The position numbers and the translations under genes are program-made. Shown piece by piece: positions 1 through 13,001 of a stretch of DNA of 64,000 bases. Source of the stretch: Rhizoclosmatium globosum (lineage: Eukaryota > Chytridiomycota > Chytridiomycetes > Chytridiales > Chytriomycetaceae); contig MCGO01000016.1 in the NCBI GenBank assembly GCA_002104985.1, positions 581,310 to 645,309 of the forward strand. Reading direction: 5' to 3'. Positions within the stretch are counted from its first letter, which is position 1, and each line of letters opens with the position of its first letter. The notes under the pieces are model-generated. The model ran no database searches. It was not told where the DNA came from and worked only from the letters and a program-made list of their open reading frames with translations.

Positions 1-3000
1 CTTCTGACATCAAAGTTGCTTTGGAACGAGTTAACGAAGAATGCATGGCTTCCAAGGCCCTTGCTGAAGAACGAGCAGAGTCATTTAATCAACTCAAAAC
101 GGAATACGACGCTGCGAGCTTGCGTTTGGCCAGCTTAACCGAGGAGCTGGAATCGGCGAAATCGTATATCGCTCAACAATCGGCTCAAGTCAATGCGGAA
201 GCTGGAAACGTCTCTGAACGCTTGCAGGCATTGACTGAGGAGCTTGACGGCGCGAAATCGCTGATTGAACAACAATCGTGTCAATTGGAGCAAGCACAAC
301 ATGATTATGCTGAAGCGAACGCGCAGTTGATTAGTTTGAGGGAAGAGTTGGAGACTGTCAAGAATAGCTACAATGAGCAGTCGCAAGAGATGGAGAAAAG
401 AAACCAAGAGCTTTTATGTGAACGAGAAAGAATGGAAAGCGCAGTGCGGGAGATTGGGCTACGAATGCGATGTTGGTGGAGATGGAGAATCAACTTGCGG
501 AGGCTCGCGAACAAGCTGCGCAGGCTGTTGAACTTGCTCAAAAGGCACATGGTGACGCTGATGTTCGTGTTGGAAGCTCAGAAGCATGCGCTTCTCGCAA
601 GAGAGGAATTCGAGCGTTCTCAAGCACTGGTCGCTGAACGAGAGTCTCACGTTACTGCCCTTGAATCGGCTTTGGCTGTAATGACAAAGGAGAGAGATGA
701 AATGGTACGTTCTAGTTTCTATTGTTTGCTCATTGTGAGACTTTTTGTTTCGGTTAGAAACGGGAATGGAATGCAGTCAGAGATAAACTCACTGGCATGC
801 AAACAAACTTGGACGTGAGTGAAGAAAGCTTTTTGGACTTGGAAGCGGCGTTGAGGGATTCTAAGGCGCGAGAGGGTGTGTTGCAAGCACAGGTCCAGGA
901 AGCGACACGGTTGTTGGGTGAGAGTCAAGCTGCTCTTGAACAACGGTGGTTGAGGCTGGGGAATGGGAGCGGAGAGCTAGGAATTGGAGACGCGGATGTC
1001 TGGCGATGTTGGTTTGGTGAGTTTTTTATATGCCTTGTTTGTCGAGGTATTAAGACTGTGGTTTGTAGCAATCGCAAGCTGTTGCCGATGCTCAAGACGC
1101 TCTCAAAGCTGCTGAAAAGCGAGTTGAGGAGGTCGTGCGTGAGAAAGATGAACTTGAAAAGCAGTTGGCTGTTGCTGTTACCTCGTTGGAAGAGGCGCGA
1201 AAGATTACGGATGCAAAGGTTCAAGAATTGACTGCGAAACACAGGAATTTGAGGCTCAAACGCGAATATTCAAGAGCTAGAGAGTCGATGCACTGAATTG
1301 GTGAGTTGATCTGCGTTCTAAGTCTTCAAGATCTAAATCTTTGCTTAGACAAACACTCTTACGGCTGCTGAAGCCCGGTCGAAGGAAGCCGATGCGACAA
1401 TGTCTATTATGACACAACAATTCGAAACTTTGCAAAATGAGTGGTTTGTCGCTCAATCTCGTGTCTCGGAGCTTGAGTCACATTTAACCGAGGCTAAACG
1501 ATTGGGTGCTGAAGCTACTGAACAACTTGAGCAGCTGCGGCAGAAGTTTGAGGCTCAGGTCTCGGAATTGACTGAAGAGAAGAAAGTTTTGTGGACGAAC
1601 TCGCTGCTGTTCAGATTAGCCTTTCTGCCACAAACGAACGCATCCAAGAGTTGGAGAAGCAAACCATCGAGGCACAGTCGCGAAACTCGGACTTGGAATC
1701 TGTACTTCAGGCTGAGCGGGAGAACGTGCAACAGATTGAGGTTCTGAAAGAGTCTCTCCAAAATCAGATCAATAGTCTTACAGATGAAAAGAGCGGCCTC
1801 ACTTCACGATTCAAGAGTTGGAGGTCCAATTGGCGGAATCTCAGCTTCACTCAACCAAGTTCATGCTAGCCTCAACGAAACCCAAACTGGATTCCATTCT
1901 CGTCTATCAGAATTAGATTCAGAACTCAAAACCGCACGAGACTCAATCCAAGAACTCACAGAGCAACGCAGCACCCTCGAACAGCAAATATCAAACCTTG
2001 AACGCGAAAAGACAAACCGTCATTCAGAAATCGAAGTCCTGAACTTCCAAATCAGAAGCATGGCAGATGAAAAGAGCGTCTTGATGCTACAAATGTTGAG
2101 TTGGTGGAACAGATTCGGCGCTTGGAGGCTGAAGCTGTTATGAATGCGGAGTGAGTAGTGTCCAGAAGTCGTTGACTTTGGCCAAGAGTGAAGCTGAGGG
2201 AATGGAAGTCGAATTGACTAATTTGAAAGAAACTTGTGCGGGTCTTGAGCAGAGGTTAAAGACCTCAGCAAGGAAAAGTTGGAGGTTGAGAATCAAGCTC
2301 GGCAGCGTATTGAAGACCTCGTCGGCGAGGGAAATAAGCTACTTGCAGAACTGGCAGAGTTGAACGGTCTAAAAGTAAGTGAGCCGTTTCATTGAATTGT
2401 TTTCTAAGATGGAATCATGATAGGAATCATATAACGCATTGGTGCAATCCCATTCGGATGAGACTTCAACATTGACGGAAAAGCTTCAACAAACCGAATC
2501 TCGAGTTTCTGAGCAAATCGCCATCATTCAAGAGCACGAGCAAACTCAGCTGAAACAAACCGAGATCATTAATGAATTGTCTGAGCGTTTGAATGCTGCG
2601 AAAGCCAATCTTGAAGTTGCTGAAGACAATGCTGCAGACGCTGAAGCTGCTGTAAAAGAACTCAGTGAACGCTTGGAAGCGTTAGTTGAAAGTGAAGGAA
2701 TTGCAAAGACAGAGGTTGTCACTTTGAATGAAGAGGTGCAAAGACTCATGTTGGAATCAACCAAGATTAAGGTCAGTGCATTTGTCTCCTAGTAGCCTTG
2801 ATGTTCATGAGTGTTACTTGTAGGAAGAGTATTCTATTGGTCGATGAGCGTTCAAGTGAGGCAGCTGAATTTACTGCTCGACTTGAGGCTACCGAACAAC
2901 AAATCGTCATCTTGAACACGACTTTAGATTCTCAGACTTTGTCGATTCAAAGCTATGAACAAACCATCTCAGAGCTAAGAAATGATTTGAATGCTTCTCG

Positions 3001-6000
3001 GGCCAGTTTGGAAGTTGCAATGGAGGACGCTTCTGAAGCCGAAGAGTCTGTCAAATCTTTGGAGGTGAAACTTGCACAGGCAGAGGCATCACTGCAGGAA
3101 GTTACAGAGAGCTTGAAGGCTTCCCAAGGCGAAGTTAACGTACTGAAAGATGCTATGGCATCCCAACAAGATTCGTGGAATGAATCTCTTGCGCAACTAC
3201 AACAAAGTATTTCCGAGCTTGAAGGCCGGGAATCTGTGTTGAAGGAAGCTCTTGCTCGTGAACAGGAACAAATCAGGCTACAGCTCTTGAAATGGAGTCT
3301 TCTATTCAACCTCTTAAGGACCAACTTGTCGCCGCGGAGATTGAGTTACAATCCTTGCGAACATCCAGCGCAAACTATACAACTTGTGAAAATCAGTTAA
3401 GAGTGCGCGTATCTGCTTTAGAGAGTGAGGTTGAATCACTCTTGGCTAGCCTAGACTCGGAGCGAAGCGCGACCGAGGAGGCTCTCTCTCGCGTCGATTC
3501 TGTAACTTCTAGTTATGAGCTTCAATTGAAAGAAAAACTTGAAGCTTTGGCTGGCCAAGCAGTTGAACTCAAGGCTGCACAGGAGCGTCTTCACGAATAT
3601 AACGTCAAGCTTCAAACACTGATGGAAGAAAGAGATGCTATGCAAACGAAAGCTGATGAGTTGAATTCCGCCGTGGAATTCAAGAACAACCACGTATCTG
3701 AGTTGGAGCGTCAGCTTGAAACATTGGGTATCAACGTGAATCTCTACTTCTTGACATGGAGAACATGCGAACAGAGGTAAATTTCAAAGTAAGATAATTT
3801 CAATGTCTGACATTTGATTCCTTCAGTTCACTCAAACCCAGGAGCTACTTGGAACGAAATCACAAGAGCTGTTTGATATGTCTGACGCGTCAACTCAAAA
3901 AGATAAAGACATCGCTGCGCTTACTCTTAGACTTGAGCAAGGCGAAGGTTGCACTGTCGGCAAAGTCGTCTCGCATCGAAGCTCTGCAGTCCGACATCCT
4001 AAACGCAGAAAATCTCATCTCAAATCTCAATGGAAAGATTGATGAGCTTGTTTCTCAAATCGAGTCATCCGTTCAGAATCTCAAGATCTTCGCGACAAAC
4101 TGACTGAACTTCAACAACAATACGAGTGTCTTGAAGACGAAAAGGTGAACTTGATTCAAGACGTTGATGCTCGTGATCGAATGCTTCAAGAGAAGACAGA
4201 TGATCTCGCTGCTCTTTTGGAAAAGTTCGAAACTAGCAAAGGCTCTTCTGAGGTAGTCATGACTTTAGAAGCCAAGGTTCAACAACTTGTGAAGACGGTT
4301 GAAGAGAAATCGTTCATGATTAAGCAGTTTGAAGAGGCTTTGATTCTTGCTCAAAAACTGTTGGATGAGCGCGATGACCAAATTGCTGAATTGAAGGAGC
4401 TCATTGGATCTGCGAAATCGAATGCGGCTGCAAGAATAGAAGTTCTCGAGACCCAAATCAAAGAGCATGTGAATACTTTGGACGAACTTCGTAAGCTTTA
4501 GCTGATTCGGAAAGTGCGAAAGATATTTCTGTGGAGTCTCTCAATTCCCAAATCATGGAAAACAGAACCGAGCTTCTTTGGCGGAAACGGAAGTCAAAAA
4601 GTTGAATATCCTCATCGTGGAAATGAATGACCTCAAGAACACCGAAGCTGAGCAGCTAATTAGCCTGAAGGATCTTTTGACGGAGAAGGAACAGACTATG
4701 GTGTCTTTAGAAGCAAAGTTGACAGAGCTGGAAGAAACTATGGGCAGTCAGGTCAATACAATACAAGCAAAAGACCAAGAGCTTGCAGCTTTAACGAAAC
4801 AAGCCGCCGACCTTCTTGGAGAAGCGTCTACGGCGAGGAATTGAAGCAAAAGCTTTCCACATCAACAGCAAACGAGATTGCACTGCAACAGACTGTCGAT
4901 GGCCTTAGAGTTGAGATGTCTGAATCTATGGCTGTTTTGCATGCTCAAAGGCAAACCTTGGATGAGGCTAACATTCAGATGGAGTTGCTCCGTGAAGAAG
5001 CGAAGCAGGCAACAGATCGAATAAGCCAATTACAAGAAACCTTTGCCGATTTGCATCAAAAACTTGATATCGCTGAAAATGCTAGGGTTGAGGCCCTCTC
5101 TGTCGTTACCAGAGTTGAAGCTGAACGCGATGATCTTGCCATCAAATTAGGAACTTCTGTTTCAGAGTGCAAAAGTTGAATTCAGCTCATTCGGAATTAA
5201 TGGCCGCACAAAATCTTTTGGACGAGAGAGTCAGGGAAATTCAAAGTGAGCTTGTTAAGAAACAAGAAACTTTGAAAGACTCCAGTCGGAGACTGCGGCA
5301 CTATCATTGAAAAAGATCAACTGATTGTGTCTATGCAAGAGACGATTGATGTTTGTACATACATCGTTTATGTTGGTTAATTAATATTCTTTTCTCTTAT
5401 AGGAGCTTACGACAAAACTTTCAGATGCAGTGAAGACAAGCTACAGTGCCGAAGACACGAGAAAAGATGTTGAGCAAACGTTACTTGACCTCACCAACCA
5501 AGTCTCATCGTTGCAAGCAGAACTGACCTCAGAAAAAGAGCAAGCATTCTGTATTACGGAATCACTCAAATCGCAACTTTCGCAGCTCACCGAGAAGTTG
5601 GACTCCGTTCAGACCCAGCTTGTGGAAAAGTCTGCTCTTGCGTCCGAATACGAGCTTCGCGCTCAGGAAAACGAGGAACGTAATCAAATACTTCAAGATT
5701 CGTCAATTGCATTAACGCGGGAGAACAAAAAGCTGTTGTTGTTGAAGCAGAAACTTGAAAGGAATGCCGAGAAGCTACAAAAGCAACTCGAAAACGCGAA
5801 CTCTCGTCAAGATACCGTGAGATCAGTAGCTGTCCATCATGACTCTGAAACTACGCCGACTGGGTCAAAGCGCCAGGGTGTTTTCAGTCCTGATGGACCA
5901 GCGAAATGGCAAAAACCAGCGAAACAACACGCGACGACGAGCCAACTAAGCCTTTATCTACTTTGAATACTGTCGCTGCTGAAACTTCTGCTCCCCCTGT

Positions 6001-6084
6001 TGGAACGCGTCGCAAGACAATCCTCACAAAGCCAAAGAAACAAGAAGAACCAGCAGATGGTAACCAACAGTGCGCCCAACAATA
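1..6084 (+). CDS. Long coiled-coil protein, 5' partial
   Basis: The 3' part of a gene that enters from the left edge. Nearly the whole product is heptad-rich coiled coil dominated by E, Q, L, S and A, with recurrent units such as ELSERLEA and SLQAEL. The C-terminus is basic and non-coiled, with RRKTILTKPKKQEEP shortly before the stop at 6082-6084. An AATAAA lies at 6142. The coiled-coil signal moves between frames many times. For example, the frame reading AMLVEMENQLAEAREQ takes over near 470-570, and a third frame reading TIQELEVQLAESQ is used near 1806-1850. Some joins have intron signals (about 2373-2424, 5350-5402) but most do not. A scaffold, motor-tail or kinetochore/nuclear-pore type coiled coil is possible, but composition alone cannot assign it. 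The call as a coiled-coil protein is secure; its function is unknown. Confidence 0.75.
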
Positions 6085-6204
6085 ATTTTCTTTACCTTTG
6101 TATTATTCTCGCTGATTGAGTTGGTGTGGTTTATAATGTGAAATAAAGTGTAAATTGCCCTTTACGTCTTGTGATGTAAATCTCGGAAATCTTTGGTGGT
6201 CCGT

Positions 6205-8754
6205 ATGGAAGATAGATGTTTGCTTCTAAGGGCAGACAGCACCCCAAAGCTTCCGAAGCTTTCCCGGTCTGTTACAGCGAGTGCTGAAGGATTTATCAAT
6301 CAGCCACGGAATCCCAAAAACGCTGTTCAAGCACTCATGGCAATGAAGTCCTTTGGCTTCATAAAACCAGAATCGCAATCGTTTGTGCCCGAATCAGTTG
6401 TAATCGACGTTGAGAATACTCCTTCCATAACTGGTTTGATTGGGTATGGACAAAGTAGTCCAGATTCTGCGGATGAGTTAAATCATAAGCGATACAAATC
6501 GTCTCCAGCACAGCCTCTTCCGCCTCTATCGAAAGATAATCAACCGCAAAGACGCTCAAAATCAGACAATCCAGAGGCGTTATCGACTAGAAGTCTTATC
6601 AAAGGAGATGTTATGTCAAAGTCATCAGACTCACAAACGAAATTATATGACAGAGGAGAAACTAGTAAAGACAGGGGTTCTGCTTTCATCAGTCAGATGG
6701 AATACAAACTGATCTTCAACCCTCAATATCTTTGAGTTTATCATCAAACCCTTCGAAAGGAGCCAATGCGCCATTAAATAAACTGCAAAATACTGGAAAC
6801 GACTCGGAGATTGCTCAAAAACGCGATGGAAAACTTGGATCGGTAAAGAAGTCTCAAACGGCTTTGCAAACAAAAGATAGTAGAGATAGTCCACGACTTG
6901 CCGCAACTGAGTTTAGCATATCCGGGTTTCAATCATTGGCATCAGATAATAATACAATCGCGTCACCAAATCGAAGTCTAACTGGGCAAAACGTACTTAA
7001 TACGCGGGAGCTTCACCACCGCAAAGAATCCCAAACTTCAGCCATTGGCTCGTCCCAATTCAGCCCCGAACAAATTAAAAGAGACCCCATGGCTTCAGCA
7101 GTCGGCGTTACGATACGAATGCAGTGATTCCACCGACTCAAAAGAATTTGATACAAAAGATGTTGTTGCAGTCGTGGCCAAAGATATCCTTCCCAAACCA
7201 ACTGTTGATTCCACAGCCCTAGATGAATTAGACACAACAGCAAAGCGATTATTACAGCAGAACTTGAGTAGAGCGAAAACCGCGAGCACAGAATCCATTC
7301 CAAGCCGAAATTTAACAGCTTTACAGGAGATCAAATACGGGACTCAACTAATGAGATCAGTGACACTTCCATGAATGAAACGTTAATATATTAGTCCGAA
7401 TCTGAATGGAGTACCTGTGATGTGATGTGTAATGATAATCATAAAATCGAAGAGGCTCAAGATAAGCTCTCAGATAGTAGTGACGAGGACGAAGAAGAAG
7501 AAGATATTTCTTGAAGATTCAATAGTTCCCATACCAAGAAGAACAAGGATACCTGCACATATTACAGCTCAAAGGAGCATTAATTCGACATCATCAAGAG
7601 TTCCTAAAAACCATCGAAATTCCTCCACTCAACGAAGAGGTCATTGTCGAAGAGCTATCGTTCGAACAGCTAAAGCTTCAGTTTCAAAAAGATTTGGAGT
7701 TCTTGGACCAACGAGAGACGAATATGAGAAGAAATAGCGCGCACTTGAAAGCTCGCCGCTTAAGTGCAATGCCTGATCGAATAGTTTCTCAAATAGACTG
7801 GGAAAAGCTGAACGAATTAGTTTATAACTACTTGCGGCTACATCGATCGAGGACTGATCATATTATCAACTTTGACCTGACCCAAGAAATTATTCAGCTG
7901 CTAGGTATTATTAATAGAATAATAATATGACCTAAATAAAATTTAGGTCAGTCATTATATACCCTGGACATCGTCAAGAAGCTCAAGTTTCTTTTTTCGA
8001 AATTACCCACGCACGAGCTGTTTGAAGTCAAGATAAATTTGGCTCATCTCAACCGAATCTGCCGTGCAATGGAGCTACCTGAGCCATTATATCGACCGAT
8101 ATCGGCAATGTTTGGAAGTTTATTATTCCATACTGCCCCACAACTAGGGTTTTATGTTCGAGGATTATGGCGCGAAGATGGGGATGAACCACTTATCGAA
8201 AAATCTCAGACCGAAGAAATGGATGCAGAAGCGACGCGACTATCTGCGTTGTTGGGTTCAGGGATATTCAAAAGCCTGCACTTTTGAAGCCCCCATTCGT
8301 CATTGAAATACCGGCCAACAGCCCCTTCGCTAAACATAGCAAATCTCTGCAGCAAATCAGAGAGGAAGAGTTCGAAAGATGGTTACTTGACAAAGAGGCT
8401 GCTGAGAGCGGATTGCAAAACAAATCGCTGCAACCAGGACTATCGCCACGAAGGCATAAAAAAGAAAAGAAATCAGGCCGAGTTCGCTGGTTTGAATTGC
8501 GATACAGACTGGAAAAAGTGGGGGTTAAAAAGTTCGTTCAAGAAATTCGCGATAGCGAGATCATTGCCCAGGCGGGAATTTACACTGCACCCGAAGAGCC
8601 CAAACCAAAAGCAAAACCTACTTTTAATGTGAATGACTTTCTCAGGAAGCAAGATCTTGGACCTCGAATATTCTTGGAGGAAGGCTGCCAAACTTTACAT
8701 GCCGCTGCACTCGAGCTGATTCTGACACATATGGATGCTATATTTGATAAATAA
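6205..8754 (+). CDS. Disordered protein with RhoGAP-like C-terminal half, tandem copy 1
   Basis: The start is the first ATG of the frame (6205). Residues 1 to about 400 are Ser/Pro/Lys-rich and disordered, with an early helix NAVQALMAMKSFGF. An acidic EDEEEE tract follows at about 7480-7500. Next comes a helical segment (SFEQLKLQFQKDLEFLDQRE) and then, at about 7970-8150, a run resembling helices F-G of a RhoGAP domain: KKLKFLFSKLP, INLAHLNRIC, PISAMFGSLLF. I see no canonical arginine-finger motif upstream, so GTPase activation is doubtful. The C-terminus (NVNDFLRKQDLGPRIFLEEG) matches the end of the next gene, and the early helix matches its KQLLKMKTYGF, so the two are tandem paralogues. Frame breaks lie near 6690 and in 7375-7510. 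The RhoGAP-like call rests on pattern only; the gene itself is well supported. Confidence 0.6.
7928..7950. other. Perfect 10-bp inverted repeat in an intron
   Basis: TGACCTAAAT and its exact reverse complement ATTTAGGTCA are separated by AAA, inside a probable intron (about 7905-7953) of the first RhoGAP-like gene. The right arm runs into the likely 3' splice site (AGGTCAG). Confidence 0.6.
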
Positions 8755-8816
8755 ATGATCTTTATATGTACATGTTCGCTAAGGAATCTCCCCATTCTTC
8801 GCGAAAGAGTTAAACA

Positions 8817-11598
8817 ATGGACCTAAAAGATTCCGCAGGTACCGGCAGTTTCAGGCGACAGTCACCATTCAAATTCCCAGCTGTTCTCACCAGAAGAGCC
8901 TGTAGTGATAACCGATGCGCGCGATGCCGTCAAACAACTGCTTAAAATGAAGACTTACGGATTTCAAAATCGGAACAAGTACAAACAGTTCACAACAAAA
9001 GGCTCCGACGATGAGTTACCTCCGTCTAATGAATCTGGAACTGGAGCAGTTGATGGTTTCATGGTAACAGCCACTTCTGTCTTCAACAAAACAAAACCAG
9101 CCTGATTCAAGGAACACTGACAACGAGTCAAAGAAAACTGTGTTTCGAAAGCCGTCATTGGAACACAGCAACTCATTGCCATATTTGATGGGAATCCCTC
9201 TTCAATCGCGATCGCGAAGTAAAACCAACCCAGTTCAGCCTCGACGGATAGACCGCACATGCGAATCAAATTCTGACGGCGAAGTATCCTCGGAATCTTC
9301 TTCAGATTTGAACTCTACCTCTCGTTTACCTGAAATTTCAAGTTGTAATTCTATCGTTAATAGTCATCATTCAATGAACAATTCATCGGAACAAATTCCA
9401 GAGTATAGAACGACGATTCAAAAGCAGAAAGCGAAAGAGTTATCTGAATCGGAGAATCCGCTATTACAATACATAAGGCACGATAAACGAACCACAACTA
9501 CTCTTGCATCCAGTAGTACATCACATAGAGCTAAAAAGCGCGGTGGACTCACTCCAATTTCAATTGATGGAATGCTTACTCATCATCAACTTGCCGTGGG
9601 TCCCTCGCTTCCAACTTACCGTTTGTCAGAGGAAGCCAATTCAAGTATCGAATCTCTCATGAAATCCTCACCTGAAAAATATATGAAACAGAAGCTACAG
9701 CCTATTGGGAATCTAGAGCTTGATTTTCGAAGCCATAAATCGGAGATTGATAATAGGAATGGAGTAGAACACCTAAAATACAAGCCAGGACTTGACTCGA
9801 CCGCAGGAATCAGCAGCTCAGGGGAACTTTACGACTCTATCGAATCTACAGGACATTTTCCGGCAGGAAGTAGATCTCGCAGAGGAAGTGAAGAGAACAA
9901 CCCTCGAGATAACTTCGAGGAGAAAACTCTTAGCATTGGCATTTCAGTGGATTACATCAGCAACCAAGATAAAAAACAACATCAAGAAGCAATCTCGAAA
10001 TGCACGGAAACCATTGGCACCACTTCCTCCAAGTTCCCGCCTAAAAGAGCACATCACAGTACCCGAAGAAAAACCAAGGTTTTCCGTGGTTCCTAAGACA
10101 TTATTATCGGATAGTCTTACGCCAAAATTGGAAGAAACCCTTGATACAAGCCCGTTAGGCGATGAAGGAAGTCAACCTCAACTTCAGAAAATCGGGTTAA
10201 CTGCTTCCAATCAAGAACCTATAAAATCAAGAAGTCGCTCTCAAGATAATAGGAAATTTTATTCGACAGAGGAAGAAATTCGCGCACGACGAAAGTCTGA
10301 GGATCCTCGACGGATATCACGTGTGTCAACAACGTCCAACGATAGCGTAATGGCCAAACACAGCGGCTGTCAAAACTTGCAGTACCATCCTTGGCGCCAG
10401 TCTCTGCAATTCATGAGGAGCTTTTACAGCAGCAACGAACCAACTTTGAGAAATTCTTGGAAACACTTCGAGAAGCCAAAATTGAGAGTAGCGAGCTTGG
10501 CCCAGATGATATCAATAGATAAGCTTAAAGTTGCATTTAATAAGGGTAACGTTTATACTCGCTGTTAATTTTTGGCTGATGGAACATGTTGCACAGATTT
10601 CTTGTTTCTGAAGAAGCGGGAGGCAAACATTTCAGCCAACATAAACGGGATCAAGTCAGATACTTCTGAAATTATTGCTTATGAGTATGTTCCGTGGATC
10701 CGCTTACTTGGACGTATTATGAAGATCGTTATAAATTCATTTCGACTGCATTTGGCCCAAAAGACAAAGTAGTTCCGATGGACCTTTCGAAAACAATATC
10801 GATCTTATGCGTAAGTACGAGCTTGATCCAGTCGAAGATTTAATCTGAAAATGCAGGGAAGCCGCCAAAGACAGGAGACTTTGTTTCAGCTTTCAAACAA
10901 CTATTCGCCAAATATCTTAGCACAAACAAGACAGTCCATCGCGCAAAATTAGTCCAAATCAAACAATTTTTGACACATATTCATCGATTAGCTCATGCAC
11001 TTGACGACTCGTTTCCAGGCGCCAGTATATATTAAATCGATCTCTCGCACCATTGCGCCTCTTTTGTTCGATATTCCGTCATTATACAGTTCAGACTTAC
11101 GAATGAGCGTAAAAAGGAGTCAGCTGGCCAAAAAACATACGACACAACCCTTCATATTGACGAACCAACACATCCGCACGGTCAAGTGTCGCATCAACAA
11201 ACGATACGCAGCAATACATCATGCACGAGTATAACTCGTTTTTCTTGACGGAGATGCACGTGAAGGCCATTCGCTGATGATTCCCATTTCCTTCTGTTCT
11301 GTGCGCTCAGCCTCCTGATAATCGACGAAACAGCACTATACCGAGTAAATGGCGAATAATAAGGGAAGGTATCAATAGGTTCAGAGGGACGCGTAAATTT
11401 AAGGCGTGGCTGCATAAGGCAAGGACGGGAAAAGAGCTCGCACTACCTAAAGCTCCAGTAGAGAATCAATATTGGTTAAGAAAAGGAGAAGTTGGGTTGA
11501 AACTGTTTTTGGAGGATAGTTGTTTGTCGGATGTTGCGACGGCGCTGCATATTTTGTTGGAGAATCTTGAATCGATTCTAGGAAATAGGAATATATAG
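8817..11598 (+). CDS. Disordered protein with RhoGAP-like C-terminal half, tandem copy 2
   Basis: A paralogue of the gene just upstream, starting 62 bp after its stop. It shares the N-terminal helix (DAVKQLLKMKTYGF), a long Ser/Arg-rich disordered middle (about 9140-10330), a helical stretch (LLQQQRTNFEKFLETL), a degenerate RhoGAP-like block at about 10855-11100 (FKQLFAKYLSTN, IKQFLTHIHRLAHAL, ISRTIAPLLF) and the closing module LRKGEVGLKLFLEDS. An intron with good signals (GTAAGTACG ... AAATGCAG) lies at about 10811-10856. Frame changes without splice signals occur near 9100, 9800-10080, 11000-11030 and 11235-11290. The product is unknown. The RhoGAP resemblance is weaker than in copy 1 and no arginine finger is visible. 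The start at 8817 (CAATGG context) is a guess supported by position. Confidence 0.55.
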
Positions 11599-11789
11599 AA
11601 TGATATTATTGTGCTGAGCGTTTTGTATTGTGGTGAAGTTGAGTTGGTGAATCACTTGCTTTGCTATTATCCCTTGAATTCAACCCATCTACTTGCTTTC
11701 GTCATGAACACACACCAATAGTAACCTCATCGCTGATAAGAATCCTGATTCCCTGTCTCCCCAATCGCATCATTCACAAGATAGCAGCA

Positions 11790-12259
11790 ATGCTTCCAGC
11801 CAACTTCTGCACCACATGTCACAAGCTTCATGAAAGATTTGACTGTGAAATGAGTGTTCTTGAGTTTCTTTCATCCGTGATACCAGTACCACTTCCAACC
11901 GAACTCCTTCTCCTAATCATCAGCAACACACAAGAAGACCTCTGTCGCTTCTGCTCAAAAATGCATCAAATACCATCCTTCATATGCTCAAACTGCTCAA
12001 ACCCCTTCAAATTCTGCCAAGAGACCCGTCAAATCCAATCAAGAAACTCAAACGGAAAGGAAAACATGAAATCTTTTGGAAAAACGACTGTGGAAATGCG
12101 TGTGAGGTATGCGAAGAAGTTTGTTGTGTTGGATGTATACGTGGTGGAGACTTTTTACAAGTGTGTGAAGTCTGCCGGATCAGGTTTATTGATTGTTGTG
12201 ATTTGAGTAACGGAATGTGTTGTGCGTGTGATGAATGGGAGAACGCGAGTTATTTATGA
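11790..12259 (+). CDS. Small cysteine-rich protein with F-box-like segment
   Basis: A protein of roughly 155 residues. It opens MLPANFCTTCHKLHERFDC, continues with an F-box-like hydrophobic stretch (VPLPTELLLLIISN), then a CRFCSKMH...CSNCSNPFKFC block. After one frame change near 12030-12060 it ends in a dense cysteine tail (CEVCEEVCCVGC, CCACDEW). The paired CxxC motifs suggest zinc binding. This looks like a member of the small Cys-rich F-box-associated proteins common in fungi, but I do not recognise a specific family. It lies between the RhoGAP-like pair and the Ral gene, with only 82 bp to the latter. Confidence 0.5.
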
Positions 12260-12341
12260 CTTCTCAGTTAAATAATTCTTTATTTATTTTTATAAAAAGA
12301 TCAACCCACATCCATTGTTCCTTCTCAGCCCTCCCAAAACG

Positions 12342-13001
12342 ATGGTCAAACCTACAAAACCCGGTGAACCGCCTCTCCACAAAGTGATCATGGTTGGAAG
12401 CGGAGGTGTGGGCAAATCAGCTCTGACACTCCAGTTCATGTATGGCGACTTTATTGAAGAATACGATCCGACCAAGGCAGACTCGTATCGTAAAAAGGTT
12501 TCACTCGACGGACAAGAGAGTTTCATTGATATTCTAGATACAGCTGGACAAGAAGAATATGTACGTTCGACAAAGTAAAGGAAACTACCTTTAAACCCCC
12601 CAATTTTTTTTGGTTCAATAGGCAGCTATCCGCGACAACTATTACCGATCCGGCGAAGGATTCCTCTGCGTCTTTTCAGTCTGCGAACAAGAATCTTTGA
12701 AAACACGCTCGAGTTTCGTGACCAAATATGTCGCGTCCTCGACAACGACCACATACCGTTCATCCTTGTTGGAAACAAATGTGATTTAGAGTCGCAACGG
12801 AAAGTAAGCGCTAGAGACGCGGAATCGCGGGCGAAGCAGTGGGGTTGTCCGTATTTGGAGGCGAGTGCGAAAACGAGGGTGAATGTGGATGAATCGTTTT
12901 TGATGTTGATGAGGAAAATAAGGGATAAGAAGAATGAGGCTGGGAAGGAGAGTGAGGGGACTGAGAAAGCGGCTAGTGGGAAATGTTGTGTGCTGCTGTA
13001 G
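12342..13001 (+). CDS. Ral-type small GTPase
   Basis: A Ras-superfamily GTPase closest in motif content to animal Ral. G1 is [11 protein letters not shown], the effector loop is [14 protein letters not shown] (the Ral-specific KADSYRKK), G3 is DTAGQEEY, G4 is VGNKCDL and G5 is EASAKTR. Exon 1 (12342-12560) and exon 2 (12622-13001) flank a 61-bp GT-AG intron that splits the codons just after DTAGQEEY. The C-terminus CCVLL is a CaaX box ending in Leu, predicting geranylgeranylation and membrane attachment. One break occurs: TTT at 12696-12698 should be four T to keep the frame through [15 protein letters not shown]. As the rest is perfectly conserved, this is probably a base-calling error. An AATAAA lies at 13034. 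Ral normally acts in exocyst-dependent secretion; that role here is inferred from family. Confidence 0.88.
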
